64,000 nucleotides of DNA from assembly GCA_945893365.1 (NCBI GenBank), contig CAMDED010000012.1, positions 1 through 64,000 on the forward strand, read 5' to 3'. The translations under genes and the position numbers were made by a program. The DNA is from Candidatus Sulfopaludibacter sp. SbA3. GTDB taxonomy: Bacteria > Acidobacteriota > Terriglobia > Bryobacterales > Bryobacteraceae. Below the pieces are notes generated by a model. That model was not told the origin of the DNA. It ran no database searches and worked only from the letters and a program-made list of their open reading frames with translations. Shown one piece after another: positions 51,409 through 61,350 of this stretch (position 1 is its first letter; the number at the start of each line of letters is the position of its first letter).

Positions 51409-54400
51409 TTGTTCTCTAAAGCGTTCTTGGCGCTACTGATTTGCCCAGCCGGTCTGATGGCACAGTCGACCGGTGCGATTGTTGGGGTCGTTCAGGACAA
51501 GTCCGGAGCCATCGTCTCCGGCGCCTCGGTGACTGTGACCAGTGAGCTTACCGGATTGAAGAACACGACCGCCGCCGACGATGCGGGGCGGTTCAGCTTT
51601 CCGCGCCTTCCGGTCGGCAACTACCGGCTCGAGGCGGTACAGCAGGGCTTCAGGCAGTTCGTGGTGGATGGCATTCGCCTCGATTCCGATCAAACGAGGC
51701 ACGCCGATGTGTCGCTCCAAGTCGGACAGGTGAGCGAATCGGTCAACGTCTCCGGCGCCGTCGCGCTGGTCGAGACGGTCGGCGGCACGATCAAGGAGAT
51801 CGTCGATCAACGGCGTATGGTGGACCTACCGTTGAATGGGCGCAATCCGCTGCAACTCCAATTGCTGGTCGCGGGAGCGGTGCCCAGCACCGGCACCGTG
51901 AGCCTCGGCCAGAACACGGCGATTTCGGTGAACGGCGCGCGCGGAATCGCCAACAACTACATGCTCGATGGCGGCGACAACAACGATCCGCTGACGAACA
52001 CCGCATCCCTGTTGCCTAATCCCGACGCGCTGGAAGAATTCAGCATTCTGACGAACAACTACTCGGCGGAGTACGGGCGGAACAGCGGAGCCGTTGTAAA
52101 CGCGATCACGCGGGCCGGAACAAATCAGTTGCATGGCGGGCTGTACGAGTTTCTGCGCAACGACACGCTGGATTCACGCAACTTCTTCGCGCTCCAAAAA
52201 TCAAAACTGCGCCGGAACCAGTTCGGCGCGACGCTGGGCGGACCCGTCTACATACCCAAACTCCACAACGGACGCGACCGGACGTTTTTCTTCTTTTCTT
52301 TCGAGGGAGTGCGAGACCGAAAGGGCGACACCTTGTCGAACCTCGTGGTTCCGACGGCGCTCGAACGGAGCGGCGATTTCTCTCAATCGACCTTGAAGCC
52401 GCTCGATCCGGTGACGCGGGTACGATTTCCGAACGACGCGATTCCGGCGAACCGGTTCGACCCGGCCGCGGCGAAGTTTATCGAGGTCATGGTGCCGCTG
52501 CCCAATACCGCCGATAGCCGGCACATCTTCAACCGTCCGATCACCCAGGACAGCAACCAAATCATGGGCCGCGTGGATCACATGGCCACGGCGAAGCAGC
52601 GCATCATGGTCCGCTACTTCTACGACTGGAGCAACCAGTTTCTTACGGCGGGCCTGCCTAAACTGCAATCCACGGTTGGCTTCAACACCTATCACCTGGT
52701 GGCCAATCACACCTACACGATAGGACCGAGCCTGCTCAACACGGCGCAGTTCAGTTTCGGACGCGTGGATTTGAAACGCGGACCGCTGCCAGTCGAGGGC
52801 GGCATCACTTATCAGTCACTCGGAATGCGCGTGGTCTCCGATACGCCGGAGTATCCGCAGAACTGGCGCGGAAGCGTCACCGGCTTCTGGAATCTCGCCC
52901 AGGACAACCTTGTCTATATAGACCGCAAGACGCCGCAGTTTAGCGACACGGTGTCGTGGATCCGCGGGCCGCACATGGTGAAGTTCGGCGGAGAGGTGCG
53001 CACTACCGTTAGCGACCGCCTGACCGCCAATCTGACCGATCCGCAGTTCACCTTCAACGGACAGTTCTCGACGAACCCGCTTGCCGATTTTCTCCTCGGC
53101 AGGCCGAACGTGATGAACCAGGGATCGCTGAGAAAGAACGAGGCCCGGTCGCGGGCGTTTTCCCTGTTCATGCAGGACGACTGGAAAGTACGCCGAAACC
53201 TGACGCTGTCACTCGGCCTGCGCTACGACCCGTTTTTCCCGTTCTACGACGCTGCCGACCAGTTCTCGGTGTTCCGGCCCGGCGTGCAATCGACGGTGTT
53301 TCCGAGTGCGCCAGCGGGGCTGCTTTACGTAGGCGATTCAGGAGTGACGCGGGGCGGCTCGCCGAACGACTGGAACAATTTCGCGCCGCGGTTCGGATTC
53401 GCCTGGACTCCGCTCAAAGGATCAAAGACCAGCGTGCGGGGCGCCTACGGAATTTTCTACGACACGCCGCGGCACTATACGTTGACGGCGTTCGCCAATA
53501 CCCAGCCGTATTCGCTGCAATTCAACATAAACACGCCGCCGAGCTTTGCCGATCCTTATGCCGGGCGCGCCATTCCGTTTCCCTTCAAGCCTCCATCGGC
53601 GGCGGAGGAGAAGCGCGCGTTCCGCTACACGTTCCCAGTAGTGATCGGTGAATCGGTCGATCCCAAACTGGCGGCCGCCTACTCGCAGCAATGGAACCTG
53701 AACATCCAACAGCAGGCGCCAGGGCAGGTCGTGTTGAGCGCCGGGTATGTCGGCGCGAAAGGGACGCGGCTGACGACGCAGCGGGAATTGAATCCAGGAG
53801 TCTTCGGCCCCGGCGCCACGACCGGCAATATCGACGCGCGCCGCATCTACGCGCCGGCCTTCGGCAGCATCAACAGCTATGATTCGATCGGCTGCTCGAC
53901 GTATCACGCCCTGCAGCTCGGCGTGAACAAGCGTTTCAGCCACGGCGTGAGCGTGAACGGCAACTATACCTACGGCAAGTCCATCGACGACGCATCGCTC
54001 GATGAAGCCGCCGCCTATCAGAATCCGCTGAATCTGAAGCCGGAGAAGGCTCTCTCCAACTACGACGTGCGCCAGCGCTTCGTCACCAGCTTCCTGTGGG
54101 AGACGCCCGCTCCGAAGACGGGTGCGGGCAAGTCCCTGCTCGGCGGATGGCAGTGGAATGGCATCGTGACCATCCAAAGCGGCTCGCCGTTCAATGTCGC
54201 AAGCGGCCGCGACCAAGCGCTGATCGGCACGGGAACGCAACGCCCGAACCTGGTAGGCGATCCGCATCTCGATACCGGCCGGTCGCGCGACGAGCTTCTT
54301 TTCCGCTACTTCGATTCGGCCGCTTTTGCACAGGCGCCTCTGGGCGCGTTCGGCAACAGCGGGAAGAACACGCTGATCGGACCGGGGAGTTATTTCTTCG

Positions 54401-54591
54401 ACTTCTCGGCGTTCCGCAGCTTCAAGGTCACCGAACGCGCGAAGGTGCAGTTCCGCGCGGAGTTTTTCAACCTGTTCAACCACGCCAATCTGACGAATCC
54501 GGTGTCAAATATCAGCTCGGCGACGGTGGGGCGGATTCAGAGCACGACCGACCCGCGGATCATGCAGTTCGGTTTGAAACTGATTTACTAA
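51409..54591 (+). CDS. Oar-like TonB-dependent receptor 2
   Basis: The 1060-residue protein is built like receptor 1. It has a signal peptide (FSKAFLALLICPAGLMAQ), a carboxypeptidase-regulatory domain (GAIVGVVQDKSGAIVSGASV), a plug (VNGARGIANNYMLDGGDNND, AEYGRNSGAVVNAITRAG) and a barrel ending in QFGLKLIY. I chose TTG at 51409 because GGAAGG lies just upstream and a -10-like TATACT lies before that; ATG at 51373 is the alternative. The PhoD-like gene starts two bases after its stop, so the receptor may import a phosphoester or its organic part. Confidence 0.92.
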   Translation: MFSKAFLALLICPAGLMAQSTGAIVGVVQDKSGAIVSGASVTVTSELTGLKNTTAADDAGRFSFPRLPVGNYRLEAVQQGFRQFVVDGIRLDSDQTRHADVSLQVGQVSESVNVSGAVALVETVGGTIKEIVDQRRMVDLPLNGRNPLQLQLLVAGAVPSTGTVSLGQNTAISVNGARGIANNYMLDGGDNNDPLTNTASLLPNPDALEEFSILTNNYSAEYGRNSGAVVNAITRAGTNQLHGGLYEFLRNDTLDSRNFFALQKSKLRRNQFGATLGGPVYIPKLHNGRDRTFFFFSFEGVRDRKGDTLSNLVVPTALERSGDFSQSTLKPLDPVTRVRFPNDAIPANRFDPAAAKFIEVMVPLPNTADSRHIFNRPITQDSNQIMGRVDHMATAKQRIMVRYFYDWSNQFLTAGLPKLQSTVGFNTYHLVANHTYTIGPSLLNTAQFSFGRVDLKRGPLPVEGGITYQSLGMRVVSDTPEYPQNWRGSVTGFWNLAQDNLVYIDRKTPQFSDTVSWIRGPHMVKFGGEVRTTVSDRLTANLTDPQFTFNGQFSTNPLADFLLGRPNVMNQGSLRKNEARSRAFSLFMQDDWKVRRNLTLSLGLRYDPFFPFYDAADQFSVFRPGVQSTVFPSAPAGLLYVGDSGVTRGGSPNDWNNFAPRFGFAWTPLKGSKTSVRGAYGIFYDTPRHYTLTAFANTQPYSLQFNINTPPSFADPYAGRAIPFPFKPPSAAEEKRAFRYTFPVVIGESVDPKLAAAYSQQWNLNIQQQAPGQVVLSAGYVGAKGTRLTTQRELNPGVFGPGATTGNIDARRIYAPAFGSINSYDSIGCSTYHALQLGVNKRFSHGVSVNGNYTYGKSIDDASLDEAAAYQNPLNLKPEKALSNYDVRQRFVTSFLWETPAPKTGAGKSLLGGWQWNGIVTIQSGSPFNVASGRDQALIGTGTQRPNLVGDPHLDTGRSRDELLFRYFDSAAFAQAPLGAFGNSGKNTLIGPGSYFFDFSAFRSFKVTERAKVQFRAEFFNLFNHANLTNPVSNISSATVGRIQSTTDPRIMQFGLKLIY

Positions 54592-54593
54592 TT

Positions 54594-56426
54594 ATGACCC
54601 GTTACGGCCTCCTCATAGCTTTGCTTACTGCCGCCGCGCCGGCCCAGCCTCCCCGTACACCGCCCGTTCGAGTGACGCATGGTCCAATGCTCGGGCACGT
54701 CACGTCAACCAGCATCTCCATCTGGGCGCGCACCTCGACGCCCGGCGAGTTTCGGATCCGCTACGGAACGTCACCGGACAAGCTGACTCAGGTATCCGCC
54801 CCGGTCACGACTACCGCGGTTCGCGACAACACCGGCTGGGCGCCGCTCACCGGACTGCAACCCAATGTTCGCTACTACTATCTGCCGTTCACTAGCAACG
54901 ACGTAGGGGAGGAAGGCTCTTTCCTTACGCTGCCCTCCGCCCCCGACTATCGCGACCCGGAGACGAACCCTCGCGGCCTGTTCAATTTTCGATTCCAGTT
55001 CGGCTCCTGCGCGAACCAAAAGCCAGGCGCCGGATCGGGACCGGGTTTGCCTGCCTACGAAACCATGCTGAAGACGCTGCCCGGCAAGGTCCACTTCTCG
55101 ATCATGAACGGCGATTGGCTCTATGAGGACAAGCGCGAATTCACAGTGGACGATTGGAAACAGCAGACCGGATGGCGGGACAGCGCCGTTCCCCGATTGC
55201 TGCAGTTGGCGCCTTCCATTACGGGCGTTTGGGAGAACTACAAATATTTCCTGGAACGCGGAGCGAATCTGGCGGCCTGGCATCGTTTGATGCCCTCGTA
55301 CTACACGCCGGACGATCACGAGCTTCTGAACGACATCTTCGGCACGGCGGAAGTGGGACGCCGGGACCGCCGCACCGTGTTCCGCGACATCGGGATGCAA
55401 GCCTGGTTCGATTACCTCGCCGGGTCGCAGCCGGTTCCGTATTCGCAACCGATTTATTTTGGAGAAGCTCGGCTGACCGCGGGCTCCGACGTGCTGACCG
55501 ATCCAGCGGCGGACTTCGTGAGGATGGATCGGAAACAAGCTTCGAACCTGCACATCCATTGGGGCGGCCAGTACGCCGGCGTGGATACCGGGCGATTCCC
55601 GGCCGGCGATGGGGACCCCAACGCCGGCGTCTACCAGATCGCCGAGGTCTTGGATGCTCACCGGCTCCGTATCCGTCCCACCCCGGCCGCCACCCGGAAC
55701 TCCGCCTACTCGATTGGACGTGCCTCTTTCTCCAGCTTCCGCGTCGGGAACGTCGAGTTCTACCTCCTGGACACCCGCTCCATGCGCGATCTGCAGGACA
55801 CAAAGAATCCGAACAAGCCGGGCACGTCGCTGCTCGGAAAGACACAGCGCGAGTGGCTCATCGACTCCATGAAGAAGAGCGACGCGGATATGTTCTTCCT
55901 TGCGTCTTCCGTGAATGTCACCATTCCTCATGAAGGACCGCCGGGCGGTGGAATCATCGAGAACAAGGACGACGCCTGGACTGCCTTTCTCGACGAGCGG
56001 GAGCGGATGATTCAGTTTTGGGAGTCTCTCGGGAAGCCCGTCATGATCATGACGGGAGATCTCCACAACAGCTGGGCGGTGAAGATCACGGAGGGCGTGT
56101 GGGAATTTGCGTCCGGTCCGCTCGGCTCTCAGAACCACCCGGCGAAAAGCGAAGGCGGAAGGCCCCCCAACGGAGCTTTCGATTCGCGCGGGCGCAAAGT
56201 GGACATCCGGTGGTCAAGCTTTATCCGCGACGACATGCCCGTTCAACTGCGCAAGATCCCGTACTACGCGGTCGCGCAGATCAATAACGTGTTCAACAAC
56301 CCGAAGGAGCCCGGCACGCCGCGCTGGATTGCCTACCCGCGTCCGCACGTGGTGATTCAGTACTACGATGGGCGCACAGGGGACCTCGTCTATGCTGAGC
56401 CTGTTCACGTTCGACCAAGGGACTGA
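54594..56426 (+). CDS. PhoD-like alkaline phosphatase/phosphodiesterase, secreted
   Basis: The 610-residue protein has a signal peptide (RYGLLIALLTAAAPAQ) and an N-terminal Ig/fibronectin-like region (GHVTSTSISIWARTSTPGEF). The metallophosphatase domain follows, with FRFQFGSCANQ, FSIMNGDWLYEDKREF, YYTPDDHELLNDI and MTGDLHNSWAV, which hold the metal ligands of the PhoD family. It probably frees phosphate from extracellular esters. Only two bases separate it from the receptor gene, which suggests one unit. Confidence 0.88.
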   Translation: MTRYGLLIALLTAAAPAQPPRTPPVRVTHGPMLGHVTSTSISIWARTSTPGEFRIRYGTSPDKLTQVSAPVTTTAVRDNTGWAPLTGLQPNVRYYYLPFTSNDVGEEGSFLTLPSAPDYRDPETNPRGLFNFRFQFGSCANQKPGAGSGPGLPAYETMLKTLPGKVHFSIMNGDWLYEDKREFTVDDWKQQTGWRDSAVPRLLQLAPSITGVWENYKYFLERGANLAAWHRLMPSYYTPDDHELLNDIFGTAEVGRRDRRTVFRDIGMQAWFDYLAGSQPVPYSQPIYFGEARLTAGSDVLTDPAADFVRMDRKQASNLHIHWGGQYAGVDTGRFPAGDGDPNAGVYQIAEVLDAHRLRIRPTPAATRNSAYSIGRASFSSFRVGNVEFYLLDTRSMRDLQDTKNPNKPGTSLLGKTQREWLIDSMKKSDADMFFLASSVNVTIPHEGPPGGGIIENKDDAWTAFLDERERMIQFWESLGKPVMIMTGDLHNSWAVKITEGVWEFASGPLGSQNHPAKSEGGRPPNGAFDSRGRKVDIRWSSFIRDDMPVQLRKIPYYAVAQINNVFNNPKEPGTPRWIAYPRPHVVIQYYDGRTGDLVYAEPVHVRPRD

Positions 56427-56461
56427 GCCACTGTGTTAGTCAGTCAAGATACGCTCGAGAT

Positions 56462-57928
56462 TTACCGCTTACGACTCCACTTGACTGTCGCCGGATCGAG
56501 CGTGTAATCACTCGCGCGGGGGCTGGCGGCTGCCGGTTTCGCCGGCAGCAGGGCGGCCATCTCCTTCGTTACCTGCGCCATTCCGGCACCGCCGGCCAAA
56601 TTGACCCACTCAGCCGGATCCTGGCGCCGGTTGTACAATTCCTCGCCTCCATCATGGTAGCGGATATAGTGCCAGCGCTCGGTGTACACACCCGAGTTCC
56701 CGTGCAGGTAATCGTTGATCGCCGGACGCTGCCACGCACCCGCTGGATCGGCGAGGAGCGGTTTCAGGCTGACTCCGTCCACCCCGGACGGCGCCGGCAG
56801 TCCAGCCAGGTCGGCAAGAGTCGGATAAACGTTAATCAGGTCCACCGGCCGGTCGCATCGACCCCCGGCTTTCGTAACCCCCGGCGCAGAGAAGATCAAC
56901 GGCACATGCGTCGCGCGCTGCCATAGGGCCTGTTTGTGCCAGTGCGACTTTTCGCCGAGATGATACCCGTGATCCGACCATAGAACGACGATTGTGTTGT
57001 CGCGATTGGGACCCGCATCGAGCGAGTCAAGCATCCTGCCCACCATCGCATCGGAAAACGTAATACACGCGAGATAGGCCTGCACGGCTTTCCTCCAGTT
57101 ACCGGTTCCAACCAACAGATCATGGTGCGATTCCTGGTTTAGCGCAAACTTCCACGCGGCGGGCGGCAGATCGGCCAAGTCATCCTGCCTCACTGTGGGC
57201 AGGACTACGTCTTCGAGCGGGTACATGTCGAAATAGCGCCGCGGCACGAACCACGGGATATGGGGGCGGAACATTCCCGCGGCGACGAAAACCGGCTGCT
57301 CCTGGCGGGCGCGTAAAATGCCGCCGGCCCACTCGGCGACTTTGAAGTCGGGCATGGTCTCCTCGGCCACATCGACGGGCGACCAGTCGAAATTGCGCCA
57401 GGACACCGAAGGCATGGGAGAGACCGGACGCCGAGGCTCCGGGTCCGGGGGGAAACTATAGCCGTCCGTCCAGCCGTTGGCTCGCGCCTGCGGATTCCAG
57501 AAGAAGTACCCGTCCCAGGAGCGCGGATCGTTGTAGCCCCGGCCGTGGTGAAAAACCTTGCCGCCGCCGTAGGCTCGATAGCCGTTAGAGCGGAAGTGCT
57601 GCGGCAGCGTGGTCACGTCCGGCATGGCCAGCCGAAAGGGCTGATCGTTGTCGTAGACACCGGAGGTCGACGGCCGGCGCCCCGTCAACAGCGCGCTACG
57701 CGAGGGATTGCAGAGGGGTGACGCCGTGTGAGCGTCGGTGAAGAGAACTCCGCGCGCAGCCAGCCGGTCGAGGTTAGGGGTCTTCACCTGCGGATGACCG
57801 CCCAGAGCGCCAACCCAATCGTTCCAGTCGTCCACCGCGATCATGAGAACGTTGGGCCGCCGCGCGCTCTGCGAGGGCAGAATCGAAGGTGCGGCTACGG
57901 ATAGCCGAAGAAGGTCGCGCCTAAGCAT
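56462..57928 (-). CDS. Sulfatase, iduronate-2-sulfatase-like
   Basis: The 488-residue protein has an N-terminal signal (RRDLLRLSVAAPSILPSQ). The metal-binding strand is NVLMIAVDDWNDW with Asp33 and Asp34, and the activation site is PLCNPSRSALLTGRRPS, with Cys73 as the formylglycine precursor in C-x-P-S-R. Other markers are FVAAGMFRPHIPW, TIVVLWSDHGYHLGEKSHWH and VDLINVYPTLADLAGL. It hydrolyses sulfate esters, probably of polysaccharides, outside the cell; it needs a formylglycine-generating enzyme coded elsewhere. It lies alone on the minus strand. The gap 57929-58150 holds only promoter-like sequence. Confidence 0.92.
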   Translation of the reverse strand: MLRRDLLRLSVAAPSILPSQSARRPNVLMIAVDDWNDWVGALGGHPQVKTPNLDRLAARGVLFTDAHTASPLCNPSRSALLTGRRPSTSGVYDNDQPFRLAMPDVTTLPQHFRSNGYRAYGGGKVFHHGRGYNDPRSWDGYFFWNPQARANGWTDGYSFPPDPEPRRPVSPMPSVSWRNFDWSPVDVAEETMPDFKVAEWAGGILRARQEQPVFVAAGMFRPHIPWFVPRRYFDMYPLEDVVLPTVRQDDLADLPPAAWKFALNQESHHDLLVGTGNWRKAVQAYLACITFSDAMVGRMLDSLDAGPNRDNTIVVLWSDHGYHLGEKSHWHKQALWQRATHVPLIFSAPGVTKAGGRCDRPVDLINVYPTLADLAGLPAPSGVDGVSLKPLLADPAGAWQRPAINDYLHGNSGVYTERWHYIRYHDGGEELYNRRQDPAEWVNLAGGAGMAQVTKEMAALLPAKPAAASPRASDYTLDPATVKWSRKR

Positions 57929-58117
57929 GGAGAGAGTATAACCCGGGTAAGAACTACAGTTTCGGCGCGAACTGCAAGACGGCTTGGATCATTGAAGGCC
58001 GGTCGTCCACGCTATTCGCGCACGTCGCAAACCACGGAGAGTTCGTTAGATCAAACGCCTCTGCCTTCGGGTTGAGATAAGGCGTGTTGCTACTCCTCAA
58101 GGAGGCCGCCGGCGTGA

Positions 58118-58123
58118 TATGAT
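58118..58123 (+). promoter_or_regulatory. Candidate -10 box upstream of TonB receptor 3
   Basis: TATGAT lies 27 bases before the receptor start, and GGAGG precedes the ATG closely. No clear -35 box is seen at the usual distance, so the call is weak. Confidence 0.3.
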
Positions 58124-58150
58124 TTATCCGCTTTTCACCTTGGAGGGTCT

Positions 58151-61100
58151 ATGCGACTTTGCTTCATGCTTTTGGCATTCGCCTCACTCTCTCTGGCACA
58201 GGTCGACACAGCCACCATAACCGGCGTTGTCACGGACCCTTCAGGAGCGGCCGTGGTTGGCGCGCGGATCCGGGCGATCAGCCAGACGACCGGGCTCGAC
58301 TACCGGACGACTAGCGCGGACTCAGGCGTCTATGTCCTCACGGCCCTGCCCATTGGCGCCTATGATTTTGAACTGACCGGCGACGGCTTCCAGACGGTCC
58401 GCCGCCGCGGCGTGATGTTGAACGCCGGCGCCCGAGCCAAGATCGACGTTCAAATGGTGCTTGGCCAGGTGGCCGAGGTAATTGAGGTGACCGGGCAGAT
58501 CCCCCTGCTCGAATCCGAGACCTCCAATCTCGGACAGGTGATCGAGAACCGCACCATCACTCAGATGCCGCTGAACGGCCGCAACTATCAGGATCTCGCG
58601 ATCCTGTCGGTGGGCGTGCTTCCTTCGCGCACGCAGAACTTCGTCGAGGATGCGTTCAGCGCCAATGGCGCAAGCCACGATCAGAACGTGTTCACGCTGG
58701 ACGGCGCGGACAACAACAACTACTTCAGCGGGATCGTGGTGGCTTCCAATCAAGCGGTGAAGCCGTCGATCGACGCGATTCAGGAGTTCAGGCTGGAAAC
58801 GCACAACTACGGCGCGGAATTCGGCCGTGGCGGCGGGGCCGTCGTCCAGGTGACCACCAAGTCCGGAACGAACGAATTCCGCGGCACGCTCTTCGAGTTC
58901 CTGCGCAATGACAAGCTGGACGCCAACAACTTCTTCAACAGCGGCCGTCCGAAACCAGCCTACCGTCAGAATCAATATGGCGGAACGCTGGGCGGGCCAG
59001 TAAAACGGGACCGGTTGTTCTTTTTCGGCAGCTTTGAGGGCGCTAACATTCGCGAGAAGCTGACGCGGTTGAGTACTGTGCCCGAACTGGCGCAGATCGC
59101 CGGTAATATTGCCGGCCGCGCGGTGATCGCCGATCCGGCGACGCAGACCGCGAACGGAAGCCGGACGCCATTTCCCGGAAATGCAATTCCCTCGGCGCGA
59201 TTCGACCCCGTGTCGATCCAGGTCCTTCGGCTGTTTCCGGAACCGAACCGTGCCGGCCCGCAGAACTATCTTTTCAATGCCCCGCGCAATCTGGATTCCT
59301 ACAAATATGATGCAAAGGTCGATTGGCGGATCGGCAGCTACGACACCGTCTTCGTGCGCTTTAGTATTCTCGACTGGTTTCGGCTGGAGCCGGGCAGCCT
59401 TCCGATGCCGGCTAGTGGCGGCGACACCAACGTGCGCACCTCGGACGCCAAGACCGGCGTCGCGAACTGGACCCGAGTATTCAAGAACGGCTCGATGGTA
59501 AATGAGGCGCGGCTCGCTTACAACCGCCTCGTAGGAACCATCAACACGCCCAATACCGAACAGCTCTGGAAGCAGTTCGGGTTCAAGGGGAGCTTCGACC
59601 GCGCGGACATCAATGGGGTTCCGCTCTTCCAGCCAGCCGGCTACCGCAACATTGGCGACCGCAGTTTCGCGCCCGATCCTCGCAAGCAGGACGTGCGGCA
59701 ATTCGTGGATACCTTTTCCTGGAACCGGGGCAGGCACGCTCTCAAGGTGGGCGCCAACGTCCGGAACACCATACAGTACACCGGCATCACGAACTTCGCG
59801 CGGGGCGTCTTTTCCTTCAATGGTCAATTCACACGCACCGTCGCAGGTACACAGACCGGGGGCGACTCCCTGGCGGACGCCCTGCTAGGCCTCACCAGCA
59901 ACGCCCAGTTCAGCGCGGTGCTCGACAACCGCCGCATCGGCTGGTCCCACGAGTTCTTCGTTCAGGACAACTGGAAGATCACATCCAAGCTGACGCTGAA
60001 TCTCGGAATGCGCTACGAGTACCAAACGCCGTACGTCGAGCAGAACGACCGCGTGGCGAACTTCGTCGTGGATCCTGCCGACAGGGGTTTCGGCACGATC
60101 GTCTTCCCGCGCGGTGACGGAGTAGAGGACCGGTCCTTCCGCCGCCGCGATCTAAACAATTTAGCTCCGCGTGTGGGCTTTGCTTATCAGGCCGGCCGGA
60201 AGACGGTGATCCGCGGCGGATACGGAATGTTCTATCTCGGGACGTTTACGCTGCCGACGGGAGCGACGCCGGACTACAACCCGCCGTTCTACCTACAGGT
60301 CAACATTCCGACGCAGGCGGCGGCGTCGACGTCGGCCCACGTCATCCGTGATGGATTCTCGCCGAGCGCATTGAATCCCACAGTGTTGGATGGGCGGTCG
60401 CTGGCGGCGATCTGGCCCTACTCGTGGTCGGACGGCACGATGAACCAGTGGAACCTGAACGTACAGCATTCGCTGCCTTGGAACTCGGTCGTTTCGCTCG
60501 CCTACGTCGGTTCGAATACGGTCCACAGCATGTTGAGCGCCGTCGATATCAACCAGCCTGTGCCCGGTCCGGGCGCGAACAGTCCGCGCCGCCAGTTCAC
60601 ACGCTTTGCCGACATCCTGATGTCAGTCCCGCTCGGCGGGGCGAACTATCAGGGTCTGGAGGCGAAGTTCGAACGCCGGTTCAGCGGCGGGTTCTCCATC
60701 CTGAGCGGCCACACGTTCAGCAAAACACTTGAAGGGCAGATCGGCCAGCAGACGAGCATCCTTGCTCCGGAAAAGAGGCTCTCGATCCAGCATCTGCCGC
60801 ATCGGTTATTCACTGCGGCGGTTTGGGATCTGCCGTTCGGAGCCGGGCGCAAGTGGATTTCCGGCGGCGCTATTTCGCGCATTGCCGGCGGATGGCAGAT
60901 TTCGCCGATCTTCGAGGCGCAGCGCGGCTTGCAGTACACTCCCAGTGTGAACGGCAATCCAGCCAACACGACGGGCGGGCTGCGTCCGGACCGGCTGCGA
61001 GACGGGAACCTGCCTCGTGGCGAGCGTTCGCCCGACCGCTGGTTTGATCCAACGGCGTTCGCGGCGCCGGCCCCGTTCACCTTCGGCAATTCGGCCGCCA

Positions 61101-61327
61101 ACGTCCTGGAAGGTCCCGGATTGGTGAATCTGGATGTCTCAATTGCCCGCACGTTCCGCTTCACCGAGCGGTTCTCGCTGGACTTCCGTTCGGAGTTTTT
61201 CAATATCTTCAACGACGCGCATTTTCTATTTCCAAACGCAGTCGTGAACACGGCGCCCGCGGGCGCGATCTCGGAAACTTCCAGTTCGGCTCGCCAGATT
61301 CAGTTTGGGTTAAAGTTCATATTTTAG
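58151..61327 (+). CDS. Oar-like TonB-dependent receptor 3
   Basis: The 1058-residue protein has a signal peptide (RLCFMLLAFASLSLAQ), a carboxypeptidase-regulatory domain (ATITGVVTDPSGAAVVGARI, DFELTGDGFQTVRRRG), a plug (SANGASHDQNVFTLDGADNN, GAEFGRGGGAVVQVTTKSG) and a barrel ending in QFGLKFIF. ATG at 58151 follows GGAGG. The next gene, a PHP-domain protein, starts 23 bases downstream, which hints that the receptor and that enzyme serve the same compound. Confidence 0.93.
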   Translation: MRLCFMLLAFASLSLAQVDTATITGVVTDPSGAAVVGARIRAISQTTGLDYRTTSADSGVYVLTALPIGAYDFELTGDGFQTVRRRGVMLNAGARAKIDVQMVLGQVAEVIEVTGQIPLLESETSNLGQVIENRTITQMPLNGRNYQDLAILSVGVLPSRTQNFVEDAFSANGASHDQNVFTLDGADNNNYFSGIVVASNQAVKPSIDAIQEFRLETHNYGAEFGRGGGAVVQVTTKSGTNEFRGTLFEFLRNDKLDANNFFNSGRPKPAYRQNQYGGTLGGPVKRDRLFFFGSFEGANIREKLTRLSTVPELAQIAGNIAGRAVIADPATQTANGSRTPFPGNAIPSARFDPVSIQVLRLFPEPNRAGPQNYLFNAPRNLDSYKYDAKVDWRIGSYDTVFVRFSILDWFRLEPGSLPMPASGGDTNVRTSDAKTGVANWTRVFKNGSMVNEARLAYNRLVGTINTPNTEQLWKQFGFKGSFDRADINGVPLFQPAGYRNIGDRSFAPDPRKQDVRQFVDTFSWNRGRHALKVGANVRNTIQYTGITNFARGVFSFNGQFTRTVAGTQTGGDSLADALLGLTSNAQFSAVLDNRRIGWSHEFFVQDNWKITSKLTLNLGMRYEYQTPYVEQNDRVANFVVDPADRGFGTIVFPRGDGVEDRSFRRRDLNNLAPRVGFAYQAGRKTVIRGGYGMFYLGTFTLPTGATPDYNPPFYLQVNIPTQAAASTSAHVIRDGFSPSALNPTVLDGRSLAAIWPYSWSDGTMNQWNLNVQHSLPWNSVVSLAYVGSNTVHSMLSAVDINQPVPGPGANSPRRQFTRFADILMSVPLGGANYQGLEAKFERRFSGGFSILSGHTFSKTLEGQIGQQTSILAPEKRLSIQHLPHRLFTAAVWDLPFGAGRKWISGGAISRIAGGWQISPIFEAQRGLQYTPSVNGNPANTTGGLRPDRLRDGNLPRGERSPDRWFDPTAFAAPAPFTFGNSAANVLEGPGLVNLDVSIARTFRFTERFSLDFRSEFFNIFNDAHFLFPNAVVNTAPAGAISETSSSARQIQFGLKFIF

Positions 61328-61350
61328 AGCACCAACGATAGGGAGCAAGC

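Noticed and set aside
58322-59827. A 501-codon minus-strand frame inside TonB receptor 3
   Set aside because: The plus strand has full receptor motifs across the same region. This is a shadow of the high-GC codon pattern.
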